From the NCBI GenBank assembly GCA_045536045.1, contig JAZSMU010000033.1:1-57328 (forward strand): a DNA stretch of 57,328 nucleotides, given 5' to 3'. Under the pieces are notes generated by a model. It saw only the letters and a list, made by a program, of their open reading frames with translations. It made no database searches and was not told the origin of the DNA. The position numbers were made by a program, and so were the translations under genes. The DNA comes from RGIG1918 sp045536045. GTDB taxonomy: Bacteria > Cyanobacteriota > Vampirovibrionia > Gastranaerophilales > Gastranaerophilaceae. Positions 34,615-42,824 of this stretch are shown here, piece by piece. How positions within the stretch are numbered: the stretch's first letter is position 1; the number at the start of each line of letters is the position of its first letter.

Positions 34615-35378
34615 AGCCATTTAGACTTTAATAAGCTAATAGAGCCATTTTCTTGTAATTTTTCTAAAATTAAATCAATTTTTTCTTTAAGCTCTGGGTC
34701 TTCTTTTCTAATTCCAATTGCATAATATTCTTTTGAATATCTTTTAGCTAAGATTTTATATTTTTTATTTTTCTTAAATTCGGCAATTAGCATACTATCA
34801 TCTGCCAAAACTGCATCAACTTCCCCATCTTGAAGATATTTAAAAACTTCAGGGTAAGTTTTCGCGCTTCTAACATTTGCTTTTGGAAGTAAATAGCGAA
34901 TTGCATTTTCTCCACTTGTTCCTAAAACAAGCCCTATCGTTTTGCCATTTAAGTCTTTTAAACCGTTTATGTTTGCCTTGTTTTTAACTAAAAGTGCTTG
35001 TCCTGCAACATAATATGGAATTGAAAAGTCAATAATTTGATACCTTTTTGAGTTTGTGCTTAAAGAGGCAATAATCATATCAACTTGTTTGTCATTTAGG
35101 GCGTAAATTCTTTCGTTTGCCTTAAGCTCAACAAATTCAACTGCATCTTTATCGCCTAAAATTTCTCTTGCAATTAAATGAGCAAGGTCTATATCAAAGC
35201 CTTTAAGCTCTCCATTTTCTTTGTAACAAAATGGTTTTGAGTCGCCCTTTGTGCCAACAACAATTTTATTTTTTTCTATTATTTTATCTAAAGTTGTTTT
35301 TGGTGCTTCTTCTTTTTTGCATGCCGTAAGCACAAAAAGAGGAAGCAACATAGCCAAAATTAATAATATTTTCTTCAT
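34611..35378 (-). CDS. Solute-binding lipoprotein of an amino-acid ABC transporter
   Basis: 255 residues. A lipoprotein signal MKKILLILAMLLPLFVLTAC places Cys20 for lipidation. The mature type 3 binding fold has KIVVGTKGDSKPFCYKENG, GFDIDLAHLIA and DMIIASLSTNSKR, characteristic of polar amino acid (glutamine/arginine-like) binding proteins. No permease or ATPase gene is adjacent, so its partner is elsewhere or it is an orphan. The start at 35378 follows TGC-TATTAT by six bases and fits the lipobox length. Confidence 0.88.
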   Translation of the reverse strand: MKKILLILAMLLPLFVLTACKKEEAPKTTLDKIIEKNKIVVGTKGDSKPFCYKENGELKGFDIDLAHLIAREILGDKDAVEFVELKANERIYALNDKQVDMIIASLSTNSKRYQIIDFSIPYYVAGQALLVKNKANINGLKDLNGKTIGLVLGTSGENAIRYLLPKANVRSAKTYPEVFKYLQDGEVDAVLADDSMLIAEFKKNKKYKILAKRYSKEYYAIGIRKEDPELKEKIDLILEKLQENGSISLLKSKWL

Positions 35379-35384
35379 ATGCCA

Positions 35385-35393
35385 ATAATAGCA
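35385..35393 (-). promoter_or_regulatory. Extended -10 promoter of the solute-binding protein gene, leaderless geometry
   Basis: On the minus strand TGC-TATTAT is followed by TGGCAT and the ATG, exactly six bases, as at nadD and deoC. Confidence 0.6.
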
Positions 35394-35450
35394 CATTTTT
35401 TAAGGTAAAAGCTATATTTTATTAAACTTGCATTTTATTTTTGCTTTTAA

Positions 35451-35456
35451 TATAAT
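35451..35456 (+). promoter_or_regulatory. -10 box of the ferredoxin gene
   Basis: TATAAT, with a predicted start about seven bases later and a 20-25 base leader containing TTAGGAGTC. This gene therefore has a conventional leader. Confidence 0.5.
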
Positions 35457-35484
35457 TTAACTTGTATTTAATTAGGAGTCCACA

Positions 35485-35661
35485 ATGAAAGTTACTATCG
35501 AAGAAGGTTGTATTGGTTGCGGCGCATGCGAATCTATTTGTGATGCAGTTTTCCAAGTTGACAACGTAGTTTCAGTTAACGAAGCTAACGTTGCAGGAAA
35601 TGAAGATGCGGTTAAAGAAGCAGCTGATTCATGCCCTGTTAGCGTAATCGTTGTTGAATAA
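35485..35661 (+). CDS. Small single-cluster ferredoxin
   Basis: 58 residues, too short for length-filtered gene calling. The N-terminal MKVTIEEGCIGCGACESIC gives three ligands (CxxCxxC then C) and the fourth is in SCPVSVIVVE. This is the one-[4Fe-4S] ferredoxin pattern of clostridial and thermotogal type, with one motif where two-cluster ferredoxins have two. It would carry electrons for fermentative or other low-potential enzymes. AGGAG lies seven bases before the ATG, and a strong terminator follows. Its codon use is cleaner than that of neighbours, as expected for an abundant protein. Confidence 0.93.
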   Translation: MKVTIEEGCIGCGACESICDAVFQVDNVVSVNEANVAGNEDAVKEAADSCPVSVIVVE

Positions 35662-35687
35662 TAACTGATTCGTTAGCATAAAATTTT

Positions 35688-35716
35688 AAAACGGTGGTTT
35701 TTGCCACCGTTTTTTA
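35688..35716. terminator. Terminator after the ferredoxin gene
   Basis: AAAACGGTGG-TTTTTG-CCACCGTTTT followed by TTT. The stem is strong; the A-run makes it usable in both directions, and it touches the stop codon of the convergent gene. Confidence 0.85.
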
Positions 35717-36625
35717 ATGCTTAAATTCTAAAATTTTTGCCCTATAGCTTGGATTATATTTTCCTGTTTTCTTATCTCTTGCAATGCTTATAATTCTTGC
35801 TGTTTCGTCTGTAATTGTTGCCCAATCATCTTTTGTTATTTTTACAAATGGTGTTTTTTCTTTTTTACTTTTTTCTTGAACAAAATCATCAACAAATTTT
35901 GCAACTTTTTTAAGTGCTTCTTTGTCCACTTCTTTTGTTTTTGGGTTTTTGGCTGTTCTTAATAATTCTTCCACTAAATTATTAGAATGAATGTGGTTGT
36001 ATAATGTTTGCAAGCCATTAACAATTTCTTTATCAAATTTTCCATTCGCTTTTCTAGCGTAATTTTCTAATATTTGAGAAGTGTGAATGAGGCTATTTTT
36101 TTCTGTTAAAGTGGTTGAGATATTGGCTAAAATTTGGGCTTTTTCAAAGTTTAAAACACCATCTTCTTTTGATAGTTGAATAACTTCATTAAGTCTTGAT
36201 TTTTCTTGGTTATCCCAAACAAATTTAACAACTTTATTTGTTGTTTTTTCATCAGCTCCATAAGAGCCTTTATATGCTAGGTTTGCAAGGTTTTTATAAT
36301 ATTCTAATTTGCTTCCTGTAATTGAAAATTCTTTTTCTAAATAAGAATTAATTTGATTAACAAGCTTGGTTTTTTCTTCAGATTCTTCATTAACGCCATA
36401 TTTTGAAACTTTCATAAAGTTTCTATCAAATTTTCTGTCTTCTTTCTTTTTGATTTCCATTATGCGAGAAAAAATATCAAAAAATCTTTTTTGCTCTTTG
36501 GAATATTCTCTTGCTTCCTCACTTGGTGTAAATCTATCTTCAACTTCTTTAAAGTCAATAATTACAGCACTTTTGAAGCTTGGAATTTGTGTTTTGAATG
36601 TGTTTATTATTTTTGAAATGCGCAT
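35714..36625 (-). CDS. Unknown protein with MRIS-type N-terminus
   Basis: 303 residues, no family recognised. It begins MRISKIINTFKTQIPSFKSA, similar in style to the MRIN...FKG starts of the synthase operon. The rest is soluble, charged and mostly helical (e.g. EYYKNLANLAYKGSYGADE and ENYARKANGKFDKEIVNGLQ), without cysteines, signal peptide or membrane helix. AGAG precedes the ATG. It is a lone gene between the ferredoxin terminator and the YwqK protein. It may belong to a lineage-specific family; no function is proposed. Confidence 0.65.
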   Translation of the reverse strand: MRISKIINTFKTQIPSFKSAVIIDFKEVEDRFTPSEEAREYSKEQKRFFDIFSRIMEIKKKEDRKFDRNFMKVSKYGVNEESEEKTKLVNQINSYLEKEFSITGSKLEYYKNLANLAYKGSYGADEKTTNKVVKFVWDNQEKSRLNEVIQLSKEDGVLNFEKAQILANISTTLTEKNSLIHTSQILENYARKANGKFDKEIVNGLQTLYNHIHSNNLVEELLRTAKNPKTKEVDKEALKKVAKFVDDFVQEKSKKEKTPFVKITKDDWATITDETARIISIARDKKTGKYNPSYRAKILEFKH

Positions 36626-36674
36626 AAATTTTCTCTTTTTTTATACAAAAATTCAAAAGAAAAAAATTTGCGAA

Positions 36675-37997
36675 TTAATATTTTTGGCTCCAAAGCTCTT
36701 TGCCATACATATCATAAGCTTTTTTGCTTGTAATTGTGCCATTTGAGTATGTATCATAAAAAGCAATATTTCCGTTTTCCCAATAAGATTTGCTTACACC
36801 GTGCTTTTTGCCGTTTAAGTAATTTGTTTCGTTAGAGAGGTTGCCATTTCTCCAATATGAGGTGCTTTTTCCATATGGCAAACCACCTTTATAATAGCCA
36901 ACAAATTTTATGTTCCCATTTCTATAATATTCTTTTTTAACTCCGTCTGGCTTGTTGTTTAAATAATTTTCATCAACAACAATAATGCCATTTTGTGCGT
37001 ATTCTAAGTATTTTCCACTTGCTTGATTATTTTTGTTTGTTGCTTTTATATAAAGCTCGCCTGTTGGATAGTATTCCCAAAGCTCATTTTCAATAATTTT
37101 GTTGTTTTTATATAAAATCTTACTAATTATTTTTTCATTTTCTTTGTAAGTGTAGAAAACTCCGTTTGCAATAACATACTCTTTTGTTTCTGGGTCTTTA
37201 GAGTATTCTTGAATTGTTTTAACTGTTCCTGTTGGGTAGTAAGTTGTAATTTTTTTGCTATTTTTAACAACATTTACATCAAGCTCGCTATCCAATTTAT
37301 GGTTTTCATCATAAATATAAATAATTGAGTTTGTTAGCTTTTCGCTTTTATATTTTAATTTCCAAAGAATTTCTTTTTTCTTATTAAAATAGCTAATATC
37401 ATTTGCTTTTGGGCTATTTTCAGAATAATAAATTTCATTTGTGATATATGTTGTGCCATATGGCACTTCTTTTAATTCTTTAGGAAGAATTTGATTACTC
37501 AACAAAAATGCTGGTTCTTTTGAATTAATATCTATATAAAATCTTAAAACAACTTTTGCTATTCTGTCTTTTTTATAAAAACTTTTTTTAAATGGTCTTC
37601 CGTCTTTTAAATATTCTTCTTTATGTGCCAAAACTCCGTTTTCATAAGTGTTTTTAGCTAAATAAGCATTATTTTTATTGTAGATTTTTTCATATTGCAA
37701 AACATCATTTTCATAATATTTTTTTATTTTATGCTCAAGTGTGTATTCAAAGCTAAAGCCTTGTTTTTTCCCTAATTCATATTTTTCTTTAGAAGTTAAT
37801 TCGCCATATTCATTGTAAGAGTAATGTTTTCCATGAATTAAGCCTTCTTTTAACTTATATTTTGATTTAAGAATTTTAGTGTTTGGATGGTATTCCCTAT
37901 GATATTTAACAAGGTCATAAAAATCAGCACCGCTAAACGCCAAACAAGCATTTGTGTTTAATAAAAGTGCCAAAATTAAAACCAAATTCTTTTTCAC
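36675..37997 (-). CDS. Secreted YwqK/MORN-like repeat protein
   Basis: 440 residues. The start is a GTG (37997). An N-terminal signal peptide (KKNLVLILALLLNTNACLAF) is followed by many repeats of the YwqK type (family named for a toxin-antitoxin antitoxin in Bacillus): e.g. EYYRNGNIKFVGYYKGGLP, YGKSTSYWRNGNLSNETNYL, NGKKHGVSKSYWENGNIAFY. The repeat is about 23 residues, rich in Tyr, Gly, Asn and Lys. Here the signal peptide argues for an exported surface or periplasmic protein, not an antitoxin. No toxin gene is adjacent. Confidence 0.8.
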   Translation of the reverse strand: MKKNLVLILALLLNTNACLAFSGADFYDLVKYHREYHPNTKILKSKYKLKEGLIHGKHYSYNEYGELTSKEKYELGKKQGFSFEYTLEHKIKKYYENDVLQYEKIYNKNNAYLAKNTYENGVLAHKEEYLKDGRPFKKSFYKKDRIAKVVLRFYIDINSKEPAFLLSNQILPKELKEVPYGTTYITNEIYYSENSPKANDISYFNKKKEILWKLKYKSEKLTNSIIYIYDENHKLDSELDVNVVKNSKKITTYYPTGTVKTIQEYSKDPETKEYVIANGVFYTYKENEKIISKILYKNNKIIENELWEYYPTGELYIKATNKNNQASGKYLEYAQNGIIVVDENYLNNKPDGVKKEYYRNGNIKFVGYYKGGLPYGKSTSYWRNGNLSNETNYLNGKKHGVSKSYWENGNIAFYDTYSNGTITSKKAYDMYGKELWSQKY

Positions 37998-38072
37998 TTA
38001 GCCATTTTTCCCTAAAATAACATATTGATTATAAAATTTTTCTCAAATTCGGGCAACAGAGTAAATTTATTC

Positions 38073-38144
38073 TGCCGATGGGGAGAATTGAACTCCCGAC
38101 CTAGTGGTTACGAATCACTTGCTCTACCCCTGAGCCACATCGGC
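38073..38144 (-). tRNA. tRNA-Thr (CGT anticodon)
   Basis: On the minus strand GCCGATG pairs with CATCGGC, D-arm GCTC/GAGC, anticodon loop TTCGTAA (anticodon CGT, reading ACG), and T-arm GGGAG-TTCAATT-CTCCC. The discriminator is A and no CCA is encoded. The anticodon stem has an A-C mismatch at its last pair (position 31-39). The sequence is like E. coli thrW. Confidence 0.92.
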
Positions 38145-38155
38145 AAATTTTATAA

Positions 38156-41100
38156 CTAAATAAGCGATTTAATTTTTTCAAGACAAACTGCACTATTCAA
38201 GTGCCATTCTCTTTGAGTAAATCTTATAATTCTATAGCCTGAACGTTCAAGAATAGCTTGCTTTTTGGTTGGTTTAACATAAGATTTTACTCTGTCTTTA
38301 ACGCCATCTAGCTCAATTATTAAATCTCCAATTAAAATATCTGCACTAACGCCACCAATTGTTATGTTTGCGTGGATTTTTTCATTGATATTTTGAGATT
38401 CAAACATATCTTTTATTGAGTTATAAACTTCTTCTTCAAAATAGTTTTTAAATTCCGGAGCATCTTCTGTAAATTTAAAATCTTTTTTAATTGTTTCTCT
38501 AATATATTCAAAATAACTTCTCAAAAGCCCTTCTGGTAAGTCTTGAGGTTGTTTTGAAGTAAAATTATAGAGTTTTTTTCTAGCCCTTGTAATTGCAACA
38601 TTGAATAAATTTGGCTTTTGCATAAATGTCATACTTTGGCTATGAGAATTTGGTGCAACAGTCCAAGAAATAAGGATAATATCCTTTTCATCTCCTTGAA
38701 AAGTGTGTGCTGTTCCAACTTCAATTTGATGTTTTGAAATTGTTGTGTCGCTAAAGACTTGCCCAATTCCTTTTTTGATTAGCTCAACTTGCCCTCTAAA
38801 TGGGCTGATAACGCCAATGGTTGTCGGTTTTTTAGGGTTGTCATTAGCGATAATTTCGCCTAATTTTTTAATTACAGCTTCGCATTCAACCATATTTCTT
38901 GTAATGTCGTAATCAACTTTGGCATCTGGCACATAAACAAGCTCAATTGCAGGCTCAGATGGGAAATATGGTTTCATAATTTTAATTCTTCCACCATAAA
39001 ATTCTTGAGAAGAAAATTCAATAATTGGTTTTTCTGAACGGAAATGCTCATCTAATAAAACAGGAGATGTTGTGTAATAGTTTGCAAGGTCAAACATTGA
39101 GTTTGTCCTAAATCTCCAAGTTAGTTGATATTTATCATCAATTCCATATTGGTTTAAGAAAGATTGTTCTTTTGCTTTTTCTAAGAATGAAAGGTGTGGT
39201 AATTGCTTATCGTCTCCCACAATTACTGCTTTTTTTGCTCTGTATAAAATAGGGAAACAAGATGCAATATCGCATTGAGAAGCTTCATCAATAATTACAA
39301 CATCAAACATTCCAGATTTTAGAGGAATTGAATTTGAAATTGCATAAGTTGTTGTGCACCAGCAAGGAAAAGCAGTTAAAAGTGGCTTAAAGTCTTCTTT
39401 TTCTAAAATTCTATTTTGAAGTTGTTGTTTTTTAGAAACAAGACTTCTAGCATGAACAATTAGCCTTTGCCTTTTTGCTTGGTCTGCTAAAAGCTCTTTT
39501 AGTGCTGTTCTTCTCTTATTTTTCAAAATATCAATTGCTAAAGATTTTTGTTTTTTCTTTAGGGTTGCAATTCTTTTTAAAATTTGTTGAAGATTCCCAA
39601 TTTTGAAGATATGGTTTTCAACTTTTGTAATTTTTGCTCTATATTCTTCTAAATCCAATTCAGAAGGAAGTCTTGTAATTAATTCTTCTTCGTCTATCTT
39701 TTTCAAATCTAGAATTTTTTTAATTTTTCCAACATTTAAAGTGTATAAAACTTTGTTGAAAAATTTATTTTTTTCTTTATGTTTATTAACTTCATCTAAA
39801 ATTTTTCTAAGTAGGTCAATTTCGTCTAATTTTAAAGACCTTGCAACATATTGCAATTCGCCAATTGCCTCAGATAATTCTTTCTTTTCTTCTTCAAGCT
39901 CTGTCCATAGTTCTTCAGATTTTATAATTTTTTCAACATTTTCTTCTAGGCGTTTAAGCTCTCCTAAAAGTTTTTCCATATCTGATGTATCAACCAAAAC
40001 GGCATCTTCAAAGCCAGTATCTAAATCTACTTTATTAGAAAGCAAATCTTGAAGGTCATACATCAATTGTTTTTGATAATTTGCTCTTCCTGCTCTAAGT
40101 GCTAAATAGGGGGCATCTAGAGAGTTTAATCTTTCGGCAACAACATCAATTGCCTTATCCATTCTGCTTGCAACAAGAACAGTTTTGCCTTTTGCAATTA
40201 AGTGAGCAACAAGGTTTACAATTGTTTGGCTTTTTCCTGTTCCAGGTGGACCATAGACAGCTAAAAGGTCGTTTTCTTCAATTTTTTTAATAACGCTTTC
40301 TTGAGAATCGCTAAGAGATAGTGGAGTCAATGCCCAAAAATCTTTGTCTTCTTTTTCTTCTTTAATTCTCTGTTCGCCTTTGCCTTTTGAACGCAAGTAT
40401 TCTTGATTTATAACATTTAAAACATTTTCTCTAATTGTTCCTGTAGATTTTTCGCTAATTTGAGTAAGCTCATGCAAAACTCCAGCAGTTACAGTTGGTC
40501 TTTTTGTTAAAATAACTGCTTGAGTGTTTTCCAGATATAATTTATCAAGTTTTACGCTTTGAGATTTTGAAATTTCTTCTAAAGAATCAAAATCAAAGTT
40601 TTCAATGTCTTCAATGGATTTTTCTTGATAAAATCCATCCATATTCTTAACATCATGATTATTTGTGTTTGCTGGATTTAGCTGAATTTCAACTTCAGGT
40701 AATAGTGATTTTAGAGTTGTTAAAAATATTTCAAGGCTTTCATTTGTTAAAGGAAGTTCTGGAACAACTTCTAAAAGCCCAGATAACATTTGGTCAACTT
40801 CTTCTTCGTCTTCTTTTTTAATTAGCTGAGCAATAGCACCAGTGTTTAGGGAAAGCATTTCCTCATTTAGCGAACAAACAATTTTTGTGCCTTCCCTTTG
40901 AAGCCTACATGGTGCGTATAAAAGCGGTGTTAAATATTCATTGTTCCTTTTTGTTTTAGAATTTTTGCCAACAAGGAACAAATAGCCATAAATTAAATAT
41001 TTTTCTTTTTGGCTCATTTCGCTTTGAATCATAAGCTCTGTTAAAAGAGGGTCTGAGCCATCTAACATTAGAGGTGCATCAAAGTTTGAAAAAACACTTT

Positions 41101-41266
41101 CATCACCATCAATAAATTTCCATTTATTGTCTTTATCTCCTTTTAGATTTCTAAAAGTTGAGCTTTTTACTTCCTCTCTAACGCAATCATGGAGATATTG
41201 ACTTAACTTCTTTATAAAACTACCACTAAATGCTTGTGTTATAGCCTTTGTTGCATTCTGTAACAT
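38156..41266 (-). CDS. SF1 helicase (Dna2/Upf1 group) with C-terminal Vsr/DUF559-like nuclease
   Basis: 1036 residues. Residues 1-300 are a variable N-terminal region. Walker A is GPPGTGKSQT (339-348), Walker B is VVIIDEASQCD, and later motifs are VGDDKQLPH and GTAHTFQGDEKDIILIS, ending with FNVAITRARKKLY. A coiled-coil insertion lies between the first motifs. The last 70 residues look like a Vsr/DUF559-type nuclease: ADILIGDLIIELDG with the acidic E-x-D, then RSGYRIIRFTQRE. This kind of helicase-nuclease is found in antiphage and DNA repair roles, but neither is shown here. A TATAAT lies seven bases before the ATG. Confidence 0.85.
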   Translation of the reverse strand: MLQNATKAITQAFSGSFIKKLSQYLHDCVREEVKSSTFRNLKGDKDNKWKFIDGDESVFSNFDAPLMLDGSDPLLTELMIQSEMSQKEKYLIYGYLFLVGKNSKTKRNNEYLTPLLYAPCRLQREGTKIVCSLNEEMLSLNTGAIAQLIKKEDEEEVDQMLSGLLEVVPELPLTNESLEIFLTTLKSLLPEVEIQLNPANTNNHDVKNMDGFYQEKSIEDIENFDFDSLEEISKSQSVKLDKLYLENTQAVILTKRPTVTAGVLHELTQISEKSTGTIRENVLNVINQEYLRSKGKGEQRIKEEKEDKDFWALTPLSLSDSQESVIKKIEENDLLAVYGPPGTGKSQTIVNLVAHLIAKGKTVLVASRMDKAIDVVAERLNSLDAPYLALRAGRANYQKQLMYDLQDLLSNKVDLDTGFEDAVLVDTSDMEKLLGELKRLEENVEKIIKSEELWTELEEEKKELSEAIGELQYVARSLKLDEIDLLRKILDEVNKHKEKNKFFNKVLYTLNVGKIKKILDLKKIDEEELITRLPSELDLEEYRAKITKVENHIFKIGNLQQILKRIATLKKKQKSLAIDILKNKRRTALKELLADQAKRQRLIVHARSLVSKKQQLQNRILEKEDFKPLLTAFPCWCTTTYAISNSIPLKSGMFDVVIIDEASQCDIASCFPILYRAKKAVIVGDDKQLPHLSFLEKAKEQSFLNQYGIDDKYQLTWRFRTNSMFDLANYYTTSPVLLDEHFRSEKPIIEFSSQEFYGGRIKIMKPYFPSEPAIELVYVPDAKVDYDITRNMVECEAVIKKLGEIIANDNPKKPTTIGVISPFRGQVELIKKGIGQVFSDTTISKHQIEVGTAHTFQGDEKDIILISWTVAPNSHSQSMTFMQKPNLFNVAITRARKKLYNFTSKQPQDLPEGLLRSYFEYIRETIKKDFKFTEDAPEFKNYFEEEVYNSIKDMFESQNINEKIHANITIGGVSADILIGDLIIELDGVKDRVKSYVKPTKKQAILERSGYRIIRFTQREWHLNSAVCLEKIKSLI

Positions 41267-41273
41267 AGTTTAG

Positions 41274-41279
41274 ATTATA
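41274..41279 (-). promoter_or_regulatory. -10 box of the SF1 helicase gene, leaderless geometry
   Basis: On the minus strand TATAAT is followed by CTAAACT and the ATG at 41266 (seven bases). No ribosome-binding site. Confidence 0.55.
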
Positions 41280-41309
41280 TTCTTTTGTGTGAGCTTTGTC
41301 AAAAAAAGA

Positions 41310-42176
41310 TTAAATCCAATCCATTGAAAATGCCTTTTTGCCGTGCTTTAAGCAAGTTGAACAAAATTTTGTATCAAGAGTGCATTTTTTGGAAAAATTG
41401 CTTATATCTGGTCCAGACCTTGCTCTGAAATCCCCTGCTAATTGTGGACAAGAATAGATTCCAGATGAGGTTAAAATTCTGGAATTTGCACAATCTAAAA
41501 ACCTTTCATCTGCTTTGATTTCTTCAAAATTATGATTTTCCTCTCTAAAATTGCTAAAAAGAGGGCTTATTTTGAGGTTTATATCTTGAAATTCTAGCCC
41601 CAATTTTTCATATAAATTTTTAAAGCCTTGTTTTAAAATTTCTTCGCTTTCTTTGTAGTAATTTGTTGTTTGAACAATTGGGTTAAAGCCATATTTAGAT
41701 AGTGAATTTATTGCATTAACTGCTTTTCTGTAGCTTCCTCTTCCTCTAATTGTGTCATTTTTAAGTTCATCAAAATGTTCAAAAGAAATTACATAAATGC
41801 TTTCAAAATCGCTTTCGTCATCAATTTTTCTCAAAAAACGTGCTTTTTTTTCGTTTGTTGTTTGCCCATTTGTTAAAACACAAACTGATGAAATTTTAAG
41901 GCACATTCTCATTATTTGATTAAAATCTGGATGAATTGTTGGCTCTCCACCTGTCAAATAAATGAGTTTTACATTGTAGTCTTTAACAATTTTTAGGGCA
42001 TTTTTAATTTTTTTAATGTCTAAAAAATCTTTTGAAGAACCAAAATTATTTCTTTCTATATAGCAATGTTTACATTTTAAGTTGCAAGATTGCCTTGATA
42101 ATTCAATAAAAAAGTTGTCTAAATGTTTTAGCTCAATTCTGGGAGCTTGCATAAAATTTTTAATTAAGTTGTTCAT
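41310..42176 (-). CDS. Radical SAM protein
   Basis: 288 residues. The cluster motif is C31-NLK-C35-KH-C38, followed by the GGEPTIH SAM-binding segment. Near the C-terminus are further cysteines (YSCPQLAG, KKCTLDTKFCSTCLKHG) suggesting an auxiliary cluster of the SPASM/twitch type. Members modify peptides or cofactors; the substrate is not evident and no precursor peptide is visible nearby. AGGAGG precedes the ATG. Divergent from the tRNA-Leu locus. Confidence 0.85.
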   Translation of the reverse strand: MNNLIKNFMQAPRIELKHLDNFFIELSRQSCNLKCKHCYIERNNFGSSKDFLDIKKIKNALKIVKDYNVKLIYLTGGEPTIHPDFNQIMRMCLKISSVCVLTNGQTTNEKKARFLRKIDDESDFESIYVISFEHFDELKNDTIRGRGSYRKAVNAINSLSKYGFNPIVQTTNYYKESEEILKQGFKNLYEKLGLEFQDINLKISPLFSNFREENHNFEEIKADERFLDCANSRILTSSGIYSCPQLAGDFRARSGPDISNFSKKCTLDTKFCSTCLKHGKKAFSMDWI

Positions 42177-42311
42177 TTTTCCTCCTTGACAGAAAAAGAA
42201 TATGGCTTAACTTTGAAAAAATAAATTAGTCTTTTGTCTGTTGCTTGTTACTTTTTTGGGTAATAAGAATTGCCAAATTGGGGAATTTTCATTTTAAAAA
42301 AGAGGATTTTG

Positions 42312-42320
42312 TGCTAGAAT
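42312..42320 (+). promoter_or_regulatory. Extended -10 promoter upstream of the tRNA-Leu region
   Basis: TGC-TAGAAT, preceded by GATTTTG. Transcription from about 42327 would read through both partial tRNA copies and into tRNA-Leu. Confidence 0.45.
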
Positions 42321-42343
42321 TATTTTGCTTTTGATAGAAGTTT

Positions 42344-42611
42344 GAAAATTTAATAAGTTATTTGTCGGTGTGGCATGAAACAGTTTTTGCCATATGACAT
42401 AAAGAAAGCAACAGTGTTGCTTTCGGTTGAAACGGGGTAAGAGCCGTAGGCTTCCGCCCCATGAATTGAAAATTTAATAAGTTGTTTGTCGGTGTGGCAC
42501 TCTGCCGAGAAAAGTTGACTAAATGTCAAGTTTTTGAGAGGGGAACGAAGTTCCTCCGCCAGATGCCTAAGCGAAAATTTGAAAATTAAATAAGTTGTTT
42601 GTCGGTGTGGC
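42344..42611 (+). repeat. Three 31-bp repeats carrying the tRNA-Leu 5' end
   Basis: Copies at 42344-42374, 42468-42498 and 42581-42611, spaced 124 and 113 bases apart. Each has about 20 bases of upstream sequence (GAAAATTTAATAAGTTGTTT in the consensus form) followed by GTCGGTGTGGC, the first 11 bases of tRNA-Leu. Only the last copy continues into a tRNA. They differ at two or three positions. Each unit between copies contains stable hairpins (AAAGCAACA/TGTTGCTTT-type at about 42393-42412, GGAAC-GAA-GTTCC at about 42542-42554). This could be scars of tRNA-targeted integration, tandem duplication, or short transcribed RNAs. Confidence 0.75.
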
Positions 42612-42681
42612 GGAATGGTAGACGCGCACGTTTGAGGGGCGTGTGGGGTATCCTGTGGGGGTTCAAGTCCCCCCACCGACA
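42601..42681 (+). tRNA. tRNA-Leu (GAG anticodon)
   Basis: GTCGGTG pairs with CACCGAC; anticodon loop TTGAGGG gives GAG; there is a variable arm (GGGGTATCCT) and T-arm GGGGG-TTCAAGT-CCCCC. The discriminator is A and no CCA is encoded. It is the only complete copy at a locus with several partial ones. Confidence 0.9.
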
Positions 42682-42802
42682 TTTTAAAGCAGAGCTTTAA
42701 AAGTCAAGTGGTCCTTGAAATGCATTTTTTCAAAATGCAGGGTTCAGCCATACGGCATACTGACGCTGTAATTGCTCATAAAATTCGCAAACAGCCCCAG
42801 CA

Positions 42803-42818
42803 AAGTCCCCCACCGACA
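42803..42818 (+). repeat. Partial copy of the tRNA-Leu 3' end
   Basis: AAGTCCCCCACCGACA repeats the end of tRNA-Leu (42665-42681) with one C fewer, 137 bases downstream of the complete tRNA. The intervening sequence contains hairpins (AAAGC-AGA-GCTTT; TGCATTTT/AAAATGCA). This is the shape left when an element integrates at a tRNA 3' end, here with almost nothing of the element remaining. Confidence 0.6.
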
Positions 42819-42824
42819 ATTAAT

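Noticed and set aside
36675..37997. YwqK-type protein as the antitoxin of a toxin-antitoxin pair
   Set aside because: It has a signal peptide and no toxin neighbour; the family name alone is not evidence.
42344..42611. The three 31-bp repeats as a CRISPR array
   Set aside because: Only three copies, spacing above 80 bases with uneven units, no cas genes nearby, and each repeat contains tRNA sequence.
42350..42682. A 110-codon minus-strand frame over the tRNA-Leu region
   Set aside because: It is the antisense of tRNA-Leu and its partial copies; its repeated PHRQTTYLIFKF-like stretches come from the 31-bp repeats, and it has no ribosome-binding site or family similarity.
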